DNA of 64,000 bases from Prevotella jejuni (GCF_900187995.1 NZ_FZNZ01000004.1:1-64000); one strand, 5' to 3'; counted from the first letter of the stretch, positions 6,908 to 16,618 are shown. Program-made: numbers and translations. Notes: generated by a model from the sequence alone, not told the origin.

Positions 6908-8419
6908 TCAATGCGCTTTCTGCTTACCCGTTGAGAGCATATCAATGGTCTTAAATGTGATAGCATGTGGCATTTCTGCTCGTGAGAGTTGGGGACGAAG
7001 CCAGTTGAGGAGGGCAGACAGGGAGAGAGAGGAATTGTGAGTACATTCTACTTCAGCGTGGATAACATTGCCAAAGGCGGGGTTGGGGACACTGAACGCA
7101 CGTGCAGCGGAGATGAGAGGGTGGGAGAGAAGCACCTGCTCTACGTGTTCGGGATGTACGTTCTCACCACCACAAACAACCATTCGGTCGGTACGGCCAC
7201 GATGGAAAAAGTAGCCTTCTGCATTTTGGTAGACAATGTCTTTCGTGTTCTGCCACTTATTCTTACGTCCTGTCATGGCCCAACTTGATTGTACCCACAA
7301 GTCACCCGTATTCTCCTTGTCGGTCTTTTTAATCTTACAGCGCACTCCCCATATAGCCTTACCAAGTGTAGGCTCGTCGAAAGAAGCGAGGTCATGAGGG
7401 GTAGCCAGCAAGAAGAAGCCCGCTTCAGACGTACCATAAAGATTGAAGAGTATCTCGCCAAGTTGATTATGGGTTAGGTTGATGAGGCTTTTAGGGAGAC
7501 TATCTCCACCGCAAATCATACATTTCAGAGTCTTCATCATCTCTTTTGCCCCTTTTGTCTGCCAAATTCTTGAAAGCATAGCAGGGACGATAGGCATCAC
7601 TTCGATGTGTTCATGCTGAATAATCTCTAAGGTCTTTGGAGCATCGAAACGTCCTTGTAAGTAGATTTCCTTTCCCATCAAGAGAGAAACGATGAGTGTG
7701 GCAAGTCCGAAACCATGATAGAAAGGGAGAGCGATGAGTACACTCTGATATTGATAGACCCCTATCTCTCGAAGGAGGGCAACGAGTGGTGGAAGAAAGG
7801 ACGTGACAGATGGGCGCCGTTCCACACGCTGATAGTTCCCGCTCGAACCGCCAGTATGGATGATAATCTCCCTTCCGCGCCCTATTCGAGGGAGTCTTTT
7901 TCGTTCGTACTGATAGTCCCTATATATAATAAGGTGGTGAAGTTCGGTGGTAGTGACAGTCTGATACGAGATAGGAGGTAGGTTTTCTATCAGGTCGTCG
8001 TCATAGATAAAGAGTTGATATTGTCGTCCTCTAAGGTGGTTGGATAGTTGTTCTCTTCCCATATCCGTATTTAATAAGACGGTTTGTACGCCAAGTCGAG
8101 AGAGCGCAGGGAGGAGTAAAGTAAGGATAAGACTGTTTCGTCCTAAGATGGCGACTCGCATGTTAGGGCGTAGATGGTATTGCATATAAAGGAGCTGAGC
8201 AAGGTCTTGTGCCTTCTGGTAAGTCTCCTGATAGGTCAATGCCGCCTTCCCATCTTTCAGGGCACAGCGTTGTGGATAGAAATGAGCCGCAAAACGGAGC
8301 AGTGCCATCAGACTGATACCTTCAGACGTGAGACTTTTAGTCCACACCCACATACCCTTTGGCGAGACTATGTGTAGCCGATAGAGAATAGAAAAGATAG
8401 TGTCAGTCTTCCTTTTCAT
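6908..8419 (-). CDS. AMP-dependent acyl-/aryl-adenylate ligase
   Basis: 503 residues, ANL superfamily. Seen: an adenylate-binding loop at 188-195 reading HTGGSSGN (the usual form is [YF]TSGTTGxPK, so the loop is degenerate and lacks the PK), YGTSE at 327-331, the hinge region GRTDRMVVCGGENV at 407-420, and a C-terminal TGK at 497-499 that supplies the usual catalytic lysine. It should activate a carboxylic acid as the AMP ester and pass it to CoA or a carrier; substrate unknown. It overlaps the upstream SDR gene by four bases (ATGA), so the two form an operon on the minus strand. No acyl carrier protein or thioesterase is adjacent. Confidence 0.8.
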   Translation of the reverse strand: MKRKTDTIFSILYRLHIVSPKGMWVWTKSLTSEGISLMALLRFAAHFYPQRCALKDGKAALTYQETYQKAQDLAQLLYMQYHLRPNMRVAILGRNSLILTLLLPALSRLGVQTVLLNTDMGREQLSNHLRGRQYQLFIYDDDLIENLPPISYQTVTTTELHHLIIYRDYQYERKRLPRIGRGREIIIHTGGSSGNYQRVERRPSVTSFLPPLVALLREIGVYQYQSVLIALPFYHGFGLATLIVSLLMGKEIYLQGRFDAPKTLEIIQHEHIEVMPIVPAMLSRIWQTKGAKEMMKTLKCMICGGDSLPKSLINLTHNQLGEILFNLYGTSEAGFFLLATPHDLASFDEPTLGKAIWGVRCKIKKTDKENTGDLWVQSSWAMTGRKNKWQNTKDIVYQNAEGYFFHRGRTDRMVVCGGENVHPEHVEQVLLSHPLISAARAFSVPNPAFGNVIHAEVECTHNSSLSLSALLNWLRPQLSRAEMPHAITFKTIDMLSTGKQKAH

Positions 8420-9261
8420 ACCATTCGCTTATAGAACAAGTGAACAATCGGGGCAAAGAGATAGGCTATTGGAGCAGACAACTTAGCCCACCAAGGTTGG
8501 TAACGCTTCCCCTTTCGTATGGCAAGTCGCAAGAGAATGTTGGCAGCATCAGCTGGGTAGTAAGCAGGTAGTTGTTGATACCGCTCGTTGACATCCGACA
8601 TCGCTGTATGAACCAAGGGCAGATAGGCAATCTGTACACGGATACCTAACGGCGCAAACTCGCTGTTTGCCGTCTCGCACCACGTGTTGGCTGCACTTTT
8701 TGAAGCGTGATAAGCCGACCAGCCCGGTGCCATCGGATAGAGTGTGCTCACTGATGAAGAGTAGATGATACTTCCTTTACTTGCTTTCAAGGCAGGTAAT
8801 AATGCCAATGACAAGGCCACTAAGGCACGGTAATTAAGGTCTATTGTGCGGTCATAGTCGTGTAGACGGTCCAGTGCATCCGTGATCTTACGATGGATAG
8901 ACTTACCAGCATTACAGAAAAAGTAATCCAACTGCGGTAGAGTTTCCTTTAGTTTTTGACAAAGCAGTTCCAATTTCTCTCTGTTTCTAAGGTCTATTGC
9001 ACAGTAGTCAGCACGGTTCCCCCTCTGCTTGGCTCGGTCGCATAAGCATTGTAACTCCGCTTCGCTACGAGCGATGAGGAAGACATTTGCATCGGCGTCA
9101 ATGAGTTTCTCGGTTAGAGCCCTACCTATTCCGTGCGATGCACCAGTGACAAGAACCCACTTGCCAGAGAAATGCTCCTTTGTAATTGCAGGCTTCAATC
9201 TTACTTGAGGGTAGGCCAACGCAGTCCCAATAGCCAATAGCTTGTCTTTTATACTTGCCAT
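8416..9261 (-). CDS. Short-chain dehydrogenase/reductase
   Basis: 281 residues, classical SDR. Seen: nucleotide loop TGASHGIG at 39-46, NAG at 117-119, catalytic Ser in YSSSVS near 168-172 and YHASK (Tyr 184, Lys 188). An Arg-containing ARSEAEL after the second strand suggests NADP(H). The C-terminus ends with a hydrophobic stretch (APIAYLFAPIVHLFY) that may associate with the membrane. It is the first gene of a two-gene minus-strand operon with the acyl-adenylate ligase, suggesting reduction or oxidation of an acyl-derived substrate, perhaps a lipid. The specific substrate cannot be read from the sequence. Confidence 0.85.
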   Translation of the reverse strand: MASIKDKLLAIGTALAYPQVRLKPAITKEHFSGKWVLVTGASHGIGRALTEKLIDADANVFLIARSEAELQCLCDRAKQRGNRADYCAIDLRNREKLELLCQKLKETLPQLDYFFCNAGKSIHRKITDALDRLHDYDRTIDLNYRALVALSLALLPALKASKGSIIYSSSVSTLYPMAPGWSAYHASKSAANTWCETANSEFAPLGIRVQIAYLPLVHTAMSDVNERYQQLPAYYPADAANILLRLAIRKGKRYQPWWAKLSAPIAYLFAPIVHLFYKRMV

Positions 9262-9508
9262 GATAACTCTTTTCTAACAGATGGTAGCTTTCATTTCGAT
9301 AGTAGGTAAGGATTGTGTTTATTTGTCAACTCATCATGAGATGGGCAACAACACATCGGCCGAAGAGTGGGAGAAGGACTAAGGATTACCTTTATATAAA
9401 ATGTAGAAAGACAGGGACAACATACTAATCTGAGACGTATTTTATTAGTAGATAATGTTCCCTTGTCCTTACTTTATCATTTTGTCGTATTTCTCCGGTC
9501 GTAATCTG
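9262..9508. other. Intergenic region with imperfect inverted repeat
   Basis: No gene. An imperfect long inverted repeat around 9400-9470 (AGGGACAACAT against ATGTTCCCTTGTCC, with ACTAAT against ATTAGT inside) lies just downstream of the RDD gene and may terminate that minus-strand transcript. Confidence 0.4.
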
Positions 9509-10234
9509 TTAGATAATCTCTAATGTAAAATGTTGGTAATCAAGTAAGATTGTATAGAGAAACTTCTCGTCATCAGTCTTAGTATCAGTAATCTTCAGAT
9601 GCTCCCTAACCTTAGCAGCAAGCGAGGTGATGCGCCTTTCACGTTCATATCCGTATTCTGTGTTAAGCGTACGTTGGATGACATCAAGCTGATTTAGGGA
9701 GAGGTCTTCTGCTTGTGGATATACTGGCTTATACTTCCTATCGAGGTATGAGAACTCATCAAGCGATACTTGTATCTTATGGTAGTTGTTGATACGTATC
9801 ACCATAGTGCCTGCAGCAAGGTCGCCAAGTCGCTGAGAATCCTTCGAAACGAGTATAATCAAGACTCCAATACAAGAGAAACCGATGTCGATAAGTTGCA
9901 AAAGCCAACGCATGAAGAAATTACCAATCCCCGGAGTCGTACCATCCTTCTTCACGACACGGGTGTGCATGACCATCTTTCCCACGCTTTGCCCGTGATT
10001 AAACAGCTCCATTAAGAACGAATAGAAAAGTGCTGGTAGGTATATAGCGAGTGCGAAGAAGATGTTATTCGCAAAGAAATCAGCTTTGGTTTCGACAATG
10101 AGAATAGAGATGCCAATCACATAAAAGATAATTAGAACACTATCAATAACCTGCGCCATGATGCGTTCACCTAAGCTGGCAGGAGATTGACTTATTTGCA
10201 CATATTGTCCGGTAATGATGTTGGCTTCCGACAT
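9509..10234 (-). CDS. RDD-family membrane protein
   Basis: 241 residues. The first 150 form an RDD domain: the motif SLGERIMAQVIDSVLI near residues 20-35, hydrophobic segments at about 28-48 and 57-75, FNHGQSVGKMVMHTRVV near 77-93, and a third segment around 110-127 followed by GDLAAGTMVI. The rest (150-241) is soluble and charged. RDD proteins are membrane proteins of unclear role, some linked to ion transport. It is transcribed away from the SpoIIM-MoxR operon, and this pairing is common in Bacteroidota, which suggests a shared envelope function. The start at 10234 is supported by a -7 box just upstream at 10273-10266. Confidence 0.85.
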   Translation of the reverse strand: MSEANIITGQYVQISQSPASLGERIMAQVIDSVLIIFYVIGISILIVETKADFFANNIFFALAIYLPALFYSFLMELFNHGQSVGKMVMHTRVVKKDGTTPGIGNFFMRWLLQLIDIGFSCIGVLIILVSKDSQRLGDLAAGTMVIRINNYHKIQVSLDEFSYLDRKYKPVYPQAEDLSLNQLDVIQRTLNTEYGYERERRITSLAAKVREHLKITDTKTDDEKFLYTILLDYQHFTLEII

Positions 10235-10262
10235 ATCTATTGTTAATTATATGTTGTTTCTG

Positions 10263-10293
10263 TTGCAAATGTAGAAAAAAAACTCTAAATTTG
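10263..10293 (+). promoter_or_regulatory. Promoter of the SpoIIM-MoxR-DUF58 operon
   Basis: TTG at 10263-10265, a 20-base spacer and TAAATTTG at 10286-10293. A divergent -7 box for the RDD gene (TACATTTG on the minus strand, 10273-10266) overlaps this interval. Confidence 0.65.
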
Positions 10294-10336
10294 CGCTCAA
10301 TTGAATAATAATGTGCGCTTATACATGTGATTTTTC

Positions 10337-11314
10337 ATGAAGGAGATACTATTTATACGCAATAACATTGCTAAGTGGAGGACTATGGAAGGGATGATAG
10401 AGAATGTTAAGTTTGAGATGCCCGACCAGTTGGCTGATGCTTATACAGAGCTGACGGCCGATCTTGCCTTTGCTCAAACACATTATCCTCGTTCGCGTAT
10501 AACTATCTACCTGAATAACCTTGCTTCAGCACTACATAATGAGATCTATCGCAATAAACGTGAGAAATGGGGACGACTGATAACCTTTTGGACACAAGAG
10601 GTGCCTGACGTGATGTGGAAAGAACGTCGTATGCTACTTTTGTCCTTTGTTATCTTCATGATAAGTGTGCTGGTAGGCGTTGTGTCTACATTAGGTGATG
10701 AGTCTTTTCCACGGCTTATTTTGGGCGATGGATACATGGATATGACACTTGAAAATATAGCTAAGGGTCAGCCAATGGGGGTATATGGTCAAGAAAGCGA
10801 GGCAAACATGTTCCTCAGTATTACGCTAAATAATATCATGGTGTCGTTTAATGTCTTTGTCTCTGGCGTACTGACAAGTTTTATGTCGGGCATACTGCTT
10901 TTCCAAAATGGTATTATGATAGGTTGTTTTGACACCTTCTTTTATCAGCACGGACTATTAGGAGAAAGTCTTTTAGCCACGATGTTGCATGGAACATTGG
11001 AACTCTCGGCTATTATAGTGGCAGGTGCTGCAGGATTGGCGATAGGCAATGGATGGCTATTCCCTGGTACTTATTCACGTATTGTTAGCTTCCAACGTGG
11101 CGCAAAGAGGGGAATGAAGATTATTGTGGGTACTATCCCAATCTTTATCTTAGCAGGCTTTATCGAGAGTTTCATAACTCGTCATACGGAACTGAACGAT
11201 ATTGTTCGGCTCAGTATCATCCTGTTATCATTAGCCTTTGTCGTGTTTTATTTTATTTATTTACCTTATAAACGTAATTATCAACGCAATGCAAATAGAA
11301 AGACCAAAGATTGA
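10337..11314 (+). CDS. Stage II sporulation protein M-like (DUF95) membrane protein
   Basis: 325 residues. A soluble N-terminal part (about 1-95) precedes five or so hydrophobic segments: around 98-118 (LLLSFVIFMISVLVGVV), 160-185, 190-215, 218-238 and 255-275, the layout of the SpoIIM/DUF95 family. In non-sporulating Bacteroidota this is a membrane protein of unknown function always found with MoxR and DUF58 genes. It opens the operon; the next gene starts 26 bases before its stop, indicating translational coupling. Confidence 0.85.
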   Translation: MKEILFIRNNIAKWRTMEGMIENVKFEMPDQLADAYTELTADLAFAQTHYPRSRITIYLNNLASALHNEIYRNKREKWGRLITFWTQEVPDVMWKERRMLLLSFVIFMISVLVGVVSTLGDESFPRLILGDGYMDMTLENIAKGQPMGVYGQESEANMFLSITLNNIMVSFNVFVSGVLTSFMSGILLFQNGIMIGCFDTFFYQHGLLGESLLATMLHGTLELSAIIVAGAAGLAIGNGWLFPGTYSRIVSFQRGAKRGMKIIVGTIPIFILAGFIESFITRHTELNDIVRLSIILLSLAFVVFYFIYLPYKRNYQRNANRKTKD

Positions 11315-12281
11315 ACTTTATGAAATGCGTAGCATTGGCGAGAAATTCTCTGCTGTTTTTGGCTTTATACGTGAGAATTTCAAGTTGTTACTACGTGCAT
11401 GTACCTACCTACTCTTGCCTCTTTGCTTGGTACAGGGGGTTGTTATGGAGGTGATGATGAATGTGTTGATGCCTTTTTATACCAATACGTTGGGTATAGG
11501 CAACAACATGGATTTGTCAGATAGCATGTTGCTTCGAATGGGAGGAGCGTACTTGGGCTACTGTCTTTGTATGATGGTTGGAACTATTCTATTGACGGGT
11601 ATCTGCTTTGGAATGGTTAAGTATTATCAAGCAAGCCCTAACAGACTACGTGGAGTGATGATGAGTGACTTAAAACCGACGATTATTAAGGTAATCAAAC
11701 GGTCGTTGGTAATGTCCTTGGCCTTGGTTGCTATCCTGATTGTTCTTATGGCTCTTCTCATCACATTCACAGTACTTCTTGATACGGTGATACTGGTGGT
11801 GTTCTTCTTTCTGGGTATTCTTGTGTTCAGTCTACCTGTTTCAATGGCAATACCAGTATATGTCTTTGAAGAAGACGAGTCTTTGTTCAATGCGCTTCTA
11901 CGTGGTATAAGGTTAGGATTCAAATCCTTCTGGTCATTGTTAGGATTGATTTTTGTGATGGGATTCCTAAGCAATACCATCAGTTCCTTTACTACTCTAC
12001 CATGGTATATGCTGACTATTGTGAGAGGAGTCTTTATAGTAGATCAGTCAAGTCAGGCTGCTTTTGTAGGTAGTCCAGTCTATAGCTTCTGCGTGTACTT
12101 GGCATCTGTATTCATGAACTTCTGTATGTATCTTACGATGACACTCTCTACTTTTGCCTTGGCGTTCCACTATGGAAGTATAGCAGAGGAAGAAGATGGG
12201 TTCTCAGTAGAGAAGGATATACAGCGTTTTGAGGAGTTGAAGGAGGAAGATAACGATATTGACAATTTTGATAAACTCTGA
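11289..12281 (+). CDS. Multi-pass membrane protein of the MoxR/DUF58 operon
   Basis: 330 residues from the ATG at 11289 (MQIERPKIELYEMRSIGEK); this start overlaps the upstream stop and gives a soluble N-terminus as in homologues. About six hydrophobic segments: near 37-57, 78-100, 140-165, 167-190, 215-240 and 275-300, then an acidic tail (EEEDG...EEDNDID). I do not recognise a named domain. Its fixed position between SpoIIM-like and DUF4129 genes suggests it is a membrane component of the same complex. Confidence 0.75.
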   Translation: MQIERPKIELYEMRSIGEKFSAVFGFIRENFKLLLRACTYLLLPLCLVQGVVMEVMMNVLMPFYTNTLGIGNNMDLSDSMLLRMGGAYLGYCLCMMVGTILLTGICFGMVKYYQASPNRLRGVMMSDLKPTIIKVIKRSLVMSLALVAILIVLMALLITFTVLLDTVILVVFFFLGILVFSLPVSMAIPVYVFEEDESLFNALLRGIRLGFKSFWSLLGLIFVMGFLSNTISSFTTLPWYMLTIVRGVFIVDQSSQAAFVGSPVYSFCVYLASVFMNFCMYLTMTLSTFALAFHYGSIAEEEDGFSVEKDIQRFEELKEEDNDIDNFDKL

Positions 12282-12292
12282 TAACCATTCGT

Positions 12293-12904
12293 ATGTTACA
12301 ACCATTGACTGATACTCTGTCGTGTGACACAACCTTACTTCACCAGTATTGCGCTGATGAAGCATACGATTATGCACGCGAGTTACAGGCTCCAGAACTC
12401 GACTGGACGAGTTGGTTGATTCAGAAGATAGGTGATTTCTTCTCTGATATCTTTGATTATGATGGCGATTTGGACTTTCGAATGGTCGTTTACATCTTCC
12501 TTGGGCTTGTAGTTGTGGGTCTGATAGCTTTTATCTTGTATCGTTATCAATTCAAACTCTTTGGTAGAACGGGCAAGGTGACGGCTGACGACGATGAGGA
12601 AGACAATATCTATGGAGTCAATTTCGACGCTGTATATGAGAAGGCAATGGCGCAGAAGGATTATTATAAGGCTGTTCGAATAGTCTATTTGCGTACACTT
12701 CGATGGTTATCAGATAATAATATGATTAGTTGGCAGCTTTATAAGACGCCAACACAGTACACTCGTGAATTCTTATCTGCTGAGTTTGGACGGATGACAA
12801 CTGCTTTTATGCGTGTAAGATATGGTAATTACCAAGCTTCGGAAGAAACTGTTAAGCTGCTCTTAGACTTAGAAAGCAAGATAAAGGAAGGAGGTAAGCG
12901 ATGA
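12293..12904 (+). CDS. DUF4129-containing membrane protein
   Basis: 203 residues. One clear transmembrane segment at about 62-84 (VVYIFLGLVVVGLIAFILY), then an acidic linker and a C-terminal DUF4129 domain with the typical KAVRIVYLRTLRWL ... PTQYTREFL ... FMRVRYGNYQA pattern. The N-terminus is expected outside the cytoplasm and DUF4129 inside. It begins 11 bases after the previous gene and overlaps the next by ATGA, so it is tightly coupled in the operon. Confidence 0.85.
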   Translation: MLQPLTDTLSCDTTLLHQYCADEAYDYARELQAPELDWTSWLIQKIGDFFSDIFDYDGDLDFRMVVYIFLGLVVVGLIAFILYRYQFKLFGRTGKVTADDDEEDNIYGVNFDAVYEKAMAQKDYYKAVRIVYLRTLRWLSDNNMISWQLYKTPTQYTREFLSAEFGRMTTAFMRVRYGNYQASEETVKLLLDLESKIKEGGKR

Positions 12905-14157
12905 ACAAAAAGTTCTTGATCTTTATAGTTGGCTTCCTCGTCTTAGTCTTCCTATTAGAGTTGAGTGCACCATCGATGTTTGTTTGGGATCCTACCTTTA
13001 GTCATCATGATAGGCAACCCTTTGGTTGTGCGGTGTTCGACTCGCTGATGAAGAAATCAGTTCCTGCTGGGTATGAGGTGACACGAAAGACTTTATCACA
13101 GTTGGAACGTGACGGATATGGTAAGAAACCGCATGCCTTCTTAATTCAATCAATCGATTTTAACCCGTCACCGACCGACCTCCGTGCGTTAGACCGACTT
13201 CTGAAAACAGGTAATAAGGTGTTTATTGCAACGTCATCAATAACCCCTGACTCTCTCTATCCCGACCTACAATTAACGATTAGTGGCCAATATGGCTTCT
13301 CTCCCATGCAGGTCAAGGCCTCAATTGAGAATCAAGAGATTCCATACGATACGTTAGTTTGGTGTCGGCAGTCGCCTTATCAGAATAAGAAATACAGTAT
13401 TTACTCTGCAATGTCAGGCAACAAAGTCGATGTGGATAAGCCTGCTAAGTATGATATCTTGGTTAAGAACAGGCAGACAGATGACTATACTGATAGGGTT
13501 GATAGCTACTGGGTGCCCCGTGTAGTTCGTATTCAACGAGGGAAAGGAGAACTCTTCTTTTCTTGCGAACCATTGTTATTAACCAACTATGGTATTCTTG
13601 ATGAGCAAGCTAATGGTCTTGTCTTTCGTTTGATGTCACAGTTTCGTGGCTTACCAATCGTTCGTACGGAGGCTTATACGCCTCAAGCAGAGATTAACGA
13701 GGAGACTCCACTGCGCTTTTGGCTACAAAATGAGCCTCTCCGATGGGCTATCTATCTCACCTTAGGAGGGTTATTACTCTTCTGTATGTTCTATGCTCGC
13801 AGGCGACAGCGTGTTATCCCTGTTGTAGAAGAGCCTAAGAACCGCTCGATAGAGTTTGTGAAACTGATCGGAACACTTTATTATCAGAAGCATATCAACC
13901 ATGACTTACTGCAGAAGAAGTATGCTTATTTTACTGAAACACTTCGTCGTCTGATGATGGTTGATGTGGAGGACACCGAAACAAGAAAAGATGATGTGGC
14001 ACAGATAGCACTCCGAGCAGGAATGCCAGAGGCTGAGGTCAGGATGATTCTCGACCGTGTCGACCGTTATCTAAAGGCTGATGAATATATCAACGATGCC
14101 GCTTTGCGGAAGGCAATAGACGGTATGGATAAGATAATCAATAATCTTTTAATGTGA
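12901..14157 (+). CDS. DUF4350-domain membrane protein
   Basis: 418 residues. An N-terminal hydrophobic segment (about 4-22) anchors an extracytoplasmic domain that contains the DUF4350-type region (residues about 40-230: HDRQPFGCAVFDSLM, LIQSIDFNPSPTDLRALDRLLKTGNKVFIA); a second membrane segment lies near 278-298 (AIYLTLGGLLLFCMFYA) and is followed by a cytoplasmic helical tail. It overlaps DUF4129 by four bases. DUF4350 proteins accompany MoxR ATPases in Bacteroidota and are thought to belong to the same membrane complex. Confidence 0.8.
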   Translation: MNKKFLIFIVGFLVLVFLLELSAPSMFVWDPTFSHHDRQPFGCAVFDSLMKKSVPAGYEVTRKTLSQLERDGYGKKPHAFLIQSIDFNPSPTDLRALDRLLKTGNKVFIATSSITPDSLYPDLQLTISGQYGFSPMQVKASIENQEIPYDTLVWCRQSPYQNKKYSIYSAMSGNKVDVDKPAKYDILVKNRQTDDYTDRVDSYWVPRVVRIQRGKGELFFSCEPLLLTNYGILDEQANGLVFRLMSQFRGLPIVRTEAYTPQAEINEETPLRFWLQNEPLRWAIYLTLGGLLLFCMFYARRRQRVIPVVEEPKNRSIEFVKLIGTLYYQKHINHDLLQKKYAYFTETLRRLMMVDVEDTETRKDDVAQIALRAGMPEAEVRMILDRVDRYLKADEYINDAALRKAIDGMDKIINNLLM

Positions 14158-14205
14158 TAGACGCATAATAAGTAAAGTATTAATGAAGCGTAAACAATAG
14201 ATAAG

Positions 14206-15180
14206 ATGGAAGAGTATAAAGAAGAAAGAGCTGACCTTGAATTGTTTAGTCAGAAGGTTAGACAGTTGAGAGAGGAAATCAGTAAGGTTATCGTTGGGCA
14301 ACAAGAAGCTGTTGCCTTGTTGTTGACAGCGATACTTGCAGACGGTCATGTGCTGATAGAAGGTGTGCCAGGAGTAGCAAAGACCTTATTAGCACGATTG
14401 ATGTCACGCTTGATAGATGCCCGTTTCAGTCGTATTCAATTCACGCCAGACCTCATGCCAAGCGACGTACTCGGTACGACTGTCTTCAATCTTAAGACTT
14501 CTGAGTTCGATTTCCATGAAGGTCCTGTATTCTCAGACCTCGTCCTTGTGGATGAAATCAACCGTGCTCCTGCCAAGACACAGGCTGCTCTCTTCGAGGT
14601 AATGGAGGAACGTCAGGTTACAGTAGACGGTACCACGCATCGTATGAGTGATGTCTATACGATTATAGCGACGCAGAATCCAGTCGAGCAGGAGGGTACC
14701 TATCGTCTACCAGAGGCCCAACTCGACCGTTTCCTATTTAAGATAAGCATGGGTTATCCATCTGTTGATGAAGAGATGAACATCCTCAAGCGCCATCAAG
14801 AGAAGAGAAACCTCATCAAGTTAGCCGATGTTAGACCCGTGTTGACCATTGACGAACTTTTGCAGATGCGTAAGAAATTGGATACTGTATATGTTGAAGA
14901 GAGCCTTCTACGCTATATAGCAAACATCGTACAGCAGACACGCACCTCAAAGGCAGTCTTCCTTGGTGCCAGTCCACGTGCCTCTGTGGCAATGCTCAAT
15001 GCTTCTAAGGCAAGTGCACTATTGGGTGGACGCGACTTTGTGACGCCTGAAGATGTTAAGTTCGTTACTCCAAGTATTCTTCAACACCGTCTTATCCTTA
15101 CAGCTGAGGCCGAAATGGAGGGTTACACTCCGTTGAAAGTTGCACAGAAGTTGATTGATAAGGTGGAAGTTCCTAAGTAA
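14206..15180 (+). CDS. MoxR-family AAA+ ATPase
   Basis: 324 residues, typical length. Walker A GVPGVAKT at about 52-59, Walker B LVLVDEINRAP at about 113-123, sensor region IIATQNPVEQEGTYRLPEAQLDRF, and a C-terminal lid with LGASPRASVAML. MoxR ATPases act as chaperone-like remodellers; here the DUF58 protein just downstream is the likely partner. It lies 48 bases after the DUF4350 gene and is in the operon. Confidence 0.95.
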   Translation: MEEYKEERADLELFSQKVRQLREEISKVIVGQQEAVALLLTAILADGHVLIEGVPGVAKTLLARLMSRLIDARFSRIQFTPDLMPSDVLGTTVFNLKTSEFDFHEGPVFSDLVLVDEINRAPAKTQAALFEVMEERQVTVDGTTHRMSDVYTIIATQNPVEQEGTYRLPEAQLDRFLFKISMGYPSVDEEMNILKRHQEKRNLIKLADVRPVLTIDELLQMRKKLDTVYVEESLLRYIANIVQQTRTSKAVFLGASPRASVAMLNASKASALLGGRDFVTPEDVKFVTPSILQHRLILTAEAEMEGYTPLKVAQKLIDKVEVPK

Positions 15181-15304
15181 TGGTGTCTGACGGAGGATGA
15201 TAAACTCAGCGTTGCCATACTGATGTTGTATGCTGGCGGATAGTTTGTTGTCTTCTTTATGGACCTCCCTCGACACCTGCTAACATCTAACAAAAGATAA
15301 AGAA

Positions 15305-16618
15305 ATGTTCCTTACCAAACGGTTTTATATCATCTTAGCAAGTCTAACCCTCTTAGCAGGGTTTGGTTATGTGTTCCCACAGCTTTTTACAGGTGTAAAG
15401 ATACTTCTGTTTATCTTTGCCGTAATGGTTGTGATAGATGCCGTTATGCTTTATCATCGTCGTGGGATAAGTGCAAAACGAAGCTGTTCTGAGCGTTTCT
15501 CTAATGGTGATAAGAATGTTGTCAAGATAAGTCTTGAGAGTAACTATTCCTTCCCAGTGTGGCTGACGATTATCGATGAGGCTCCAGAAGTGTTCCAACG
15601 AAGAGATATCAGTTATAAGAGTTCTCTTGCAGCTATGGGTCATACGGTACTTCGTTACACACTGACACCAGTCAAGCGGGGCGTCTACTCCTTTGGTAAG
15701 ATACGTTGCTTCACACGTACCAGCATAGGACTTGTAGAGCGACGCTATACTTTGGGCGATGCAAAGGACGTTAAGGTCTATCCTTCTTATCTGATGTTAA
15801 ATCGCTATGAACTTCTTGCAATGAGCAATAACCTCACAGAGATGGGTATAAAACGTATTCGTCGTGTGGGTAACAATACGGAGTTTGAGCAGATAAAAGA
15901 CTATGTGAAAGGGGATGACTACCGTAGTATAAACTGGAAAGCAAGTGCACGTCGCAACCAGCTGATGGTGAATGTCTATCGTGATGAGCGTTCTCAACAG
16001 ATATTCTCGGTGATTGATAAGGGGCGTGTCATGCAGCAGTCTTTCCGTGGAATGACGCTTCTCGATTATAGTATCAATGCTTCTTTGGTCTTGTCCTACG
16101 TTGCTATGCGTCGTGATGACAAGGCAGGTTTGATAACCTTTGCTGATAAGATAGATACTTTCGTAGCTCCATCACACCGAACAGGACAGATGCAGACCCT
16201 TTTGGAGGCGCTTTATGCACAAGAAACCAATTTCGGTGAGACCGACTTCAGTAATTTGTGTGTTAATGTACATAAGCAGGTAAGCAAGCGAAGTTTGTTT
16301 ATTATATACACGAGCTTCTCTGGTATAACAGCTCTCAATAGGCAGTTAGCTTATTTGAAGCTGCTTAGTCAGTGGCACCGAGTACTTGTTGTCTTCTTTG
16401 AGGATGCTGAGATGAACGATTACATACGTTCCCCTAAGCGCTCTATGGAGGAGTATTATCAGCACGTTATAGCCGAGAAATTCGCCTACGAGAAGCGTTT
16501 GATAGTCTCAACACTGCGTCAGTATGGTATATATAGCGTGTTGACAACCCCCGACAAGCTTAGCATTGATGTCATCAATAAGTATTTAGAGATGAAGCAA
16601 AGACAAATCTTAACGTAA
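15305..16618 (+). CDS. DUF58-domain protein
   Basis: 437 residues. Two hydrophobic segments at about 8-27 and 29-48, then an extended region and the DUF58 core with the hallmark GDDYRSINWKASARRNQLMVN near 202-222, leading into a von Willebrand-like fold (IFSVIDKGRVM, AGLITFADKI). It pairs with MoxR in nearly all bacteria that have it. A gap of 124 bases from MoxR without a terminator suggests the same transcript; a terminator follows at 16682-16709. Confidence 0.9.
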   Translation: MFLTKRFYIILASLTLLAGFGYVFPQLFTGVKILLFIFAVMVVIDAVMLYHRRGISAKRSCSERFSNGDKNVVKISLESNYSFPVWLTIIDEAPEVFQRRDISYKSSLAAMGHTVLRYTLTPVKRGVYSFGKIRCFTRTSIGLVERRYTLGDAKDVKVYPSYLMLNRYELLAMSNNLTEMGIKRIRRVGNNTEFEQIKDYVKGDDYRSINWKASARRNQLMVNVYRDERSQQIFSVIDKGRVMQQSFRGMTLLDYSINASLVLSYVAMRRDDKAGLITFADKIDTFVAPSHRTGQMQTLLEALYAQETNFGETDFSNLCVNVHKQVSKRSLFIIYTSFSGITALNRQLAYLKLLSQWHRVLVVFFEDAEMNDYIRSPKRSMEEYYQHVIAEKFAYEKRLIVSTLRQYGIYSVLTTPDKLSIDVINKYLEMKQRQILT

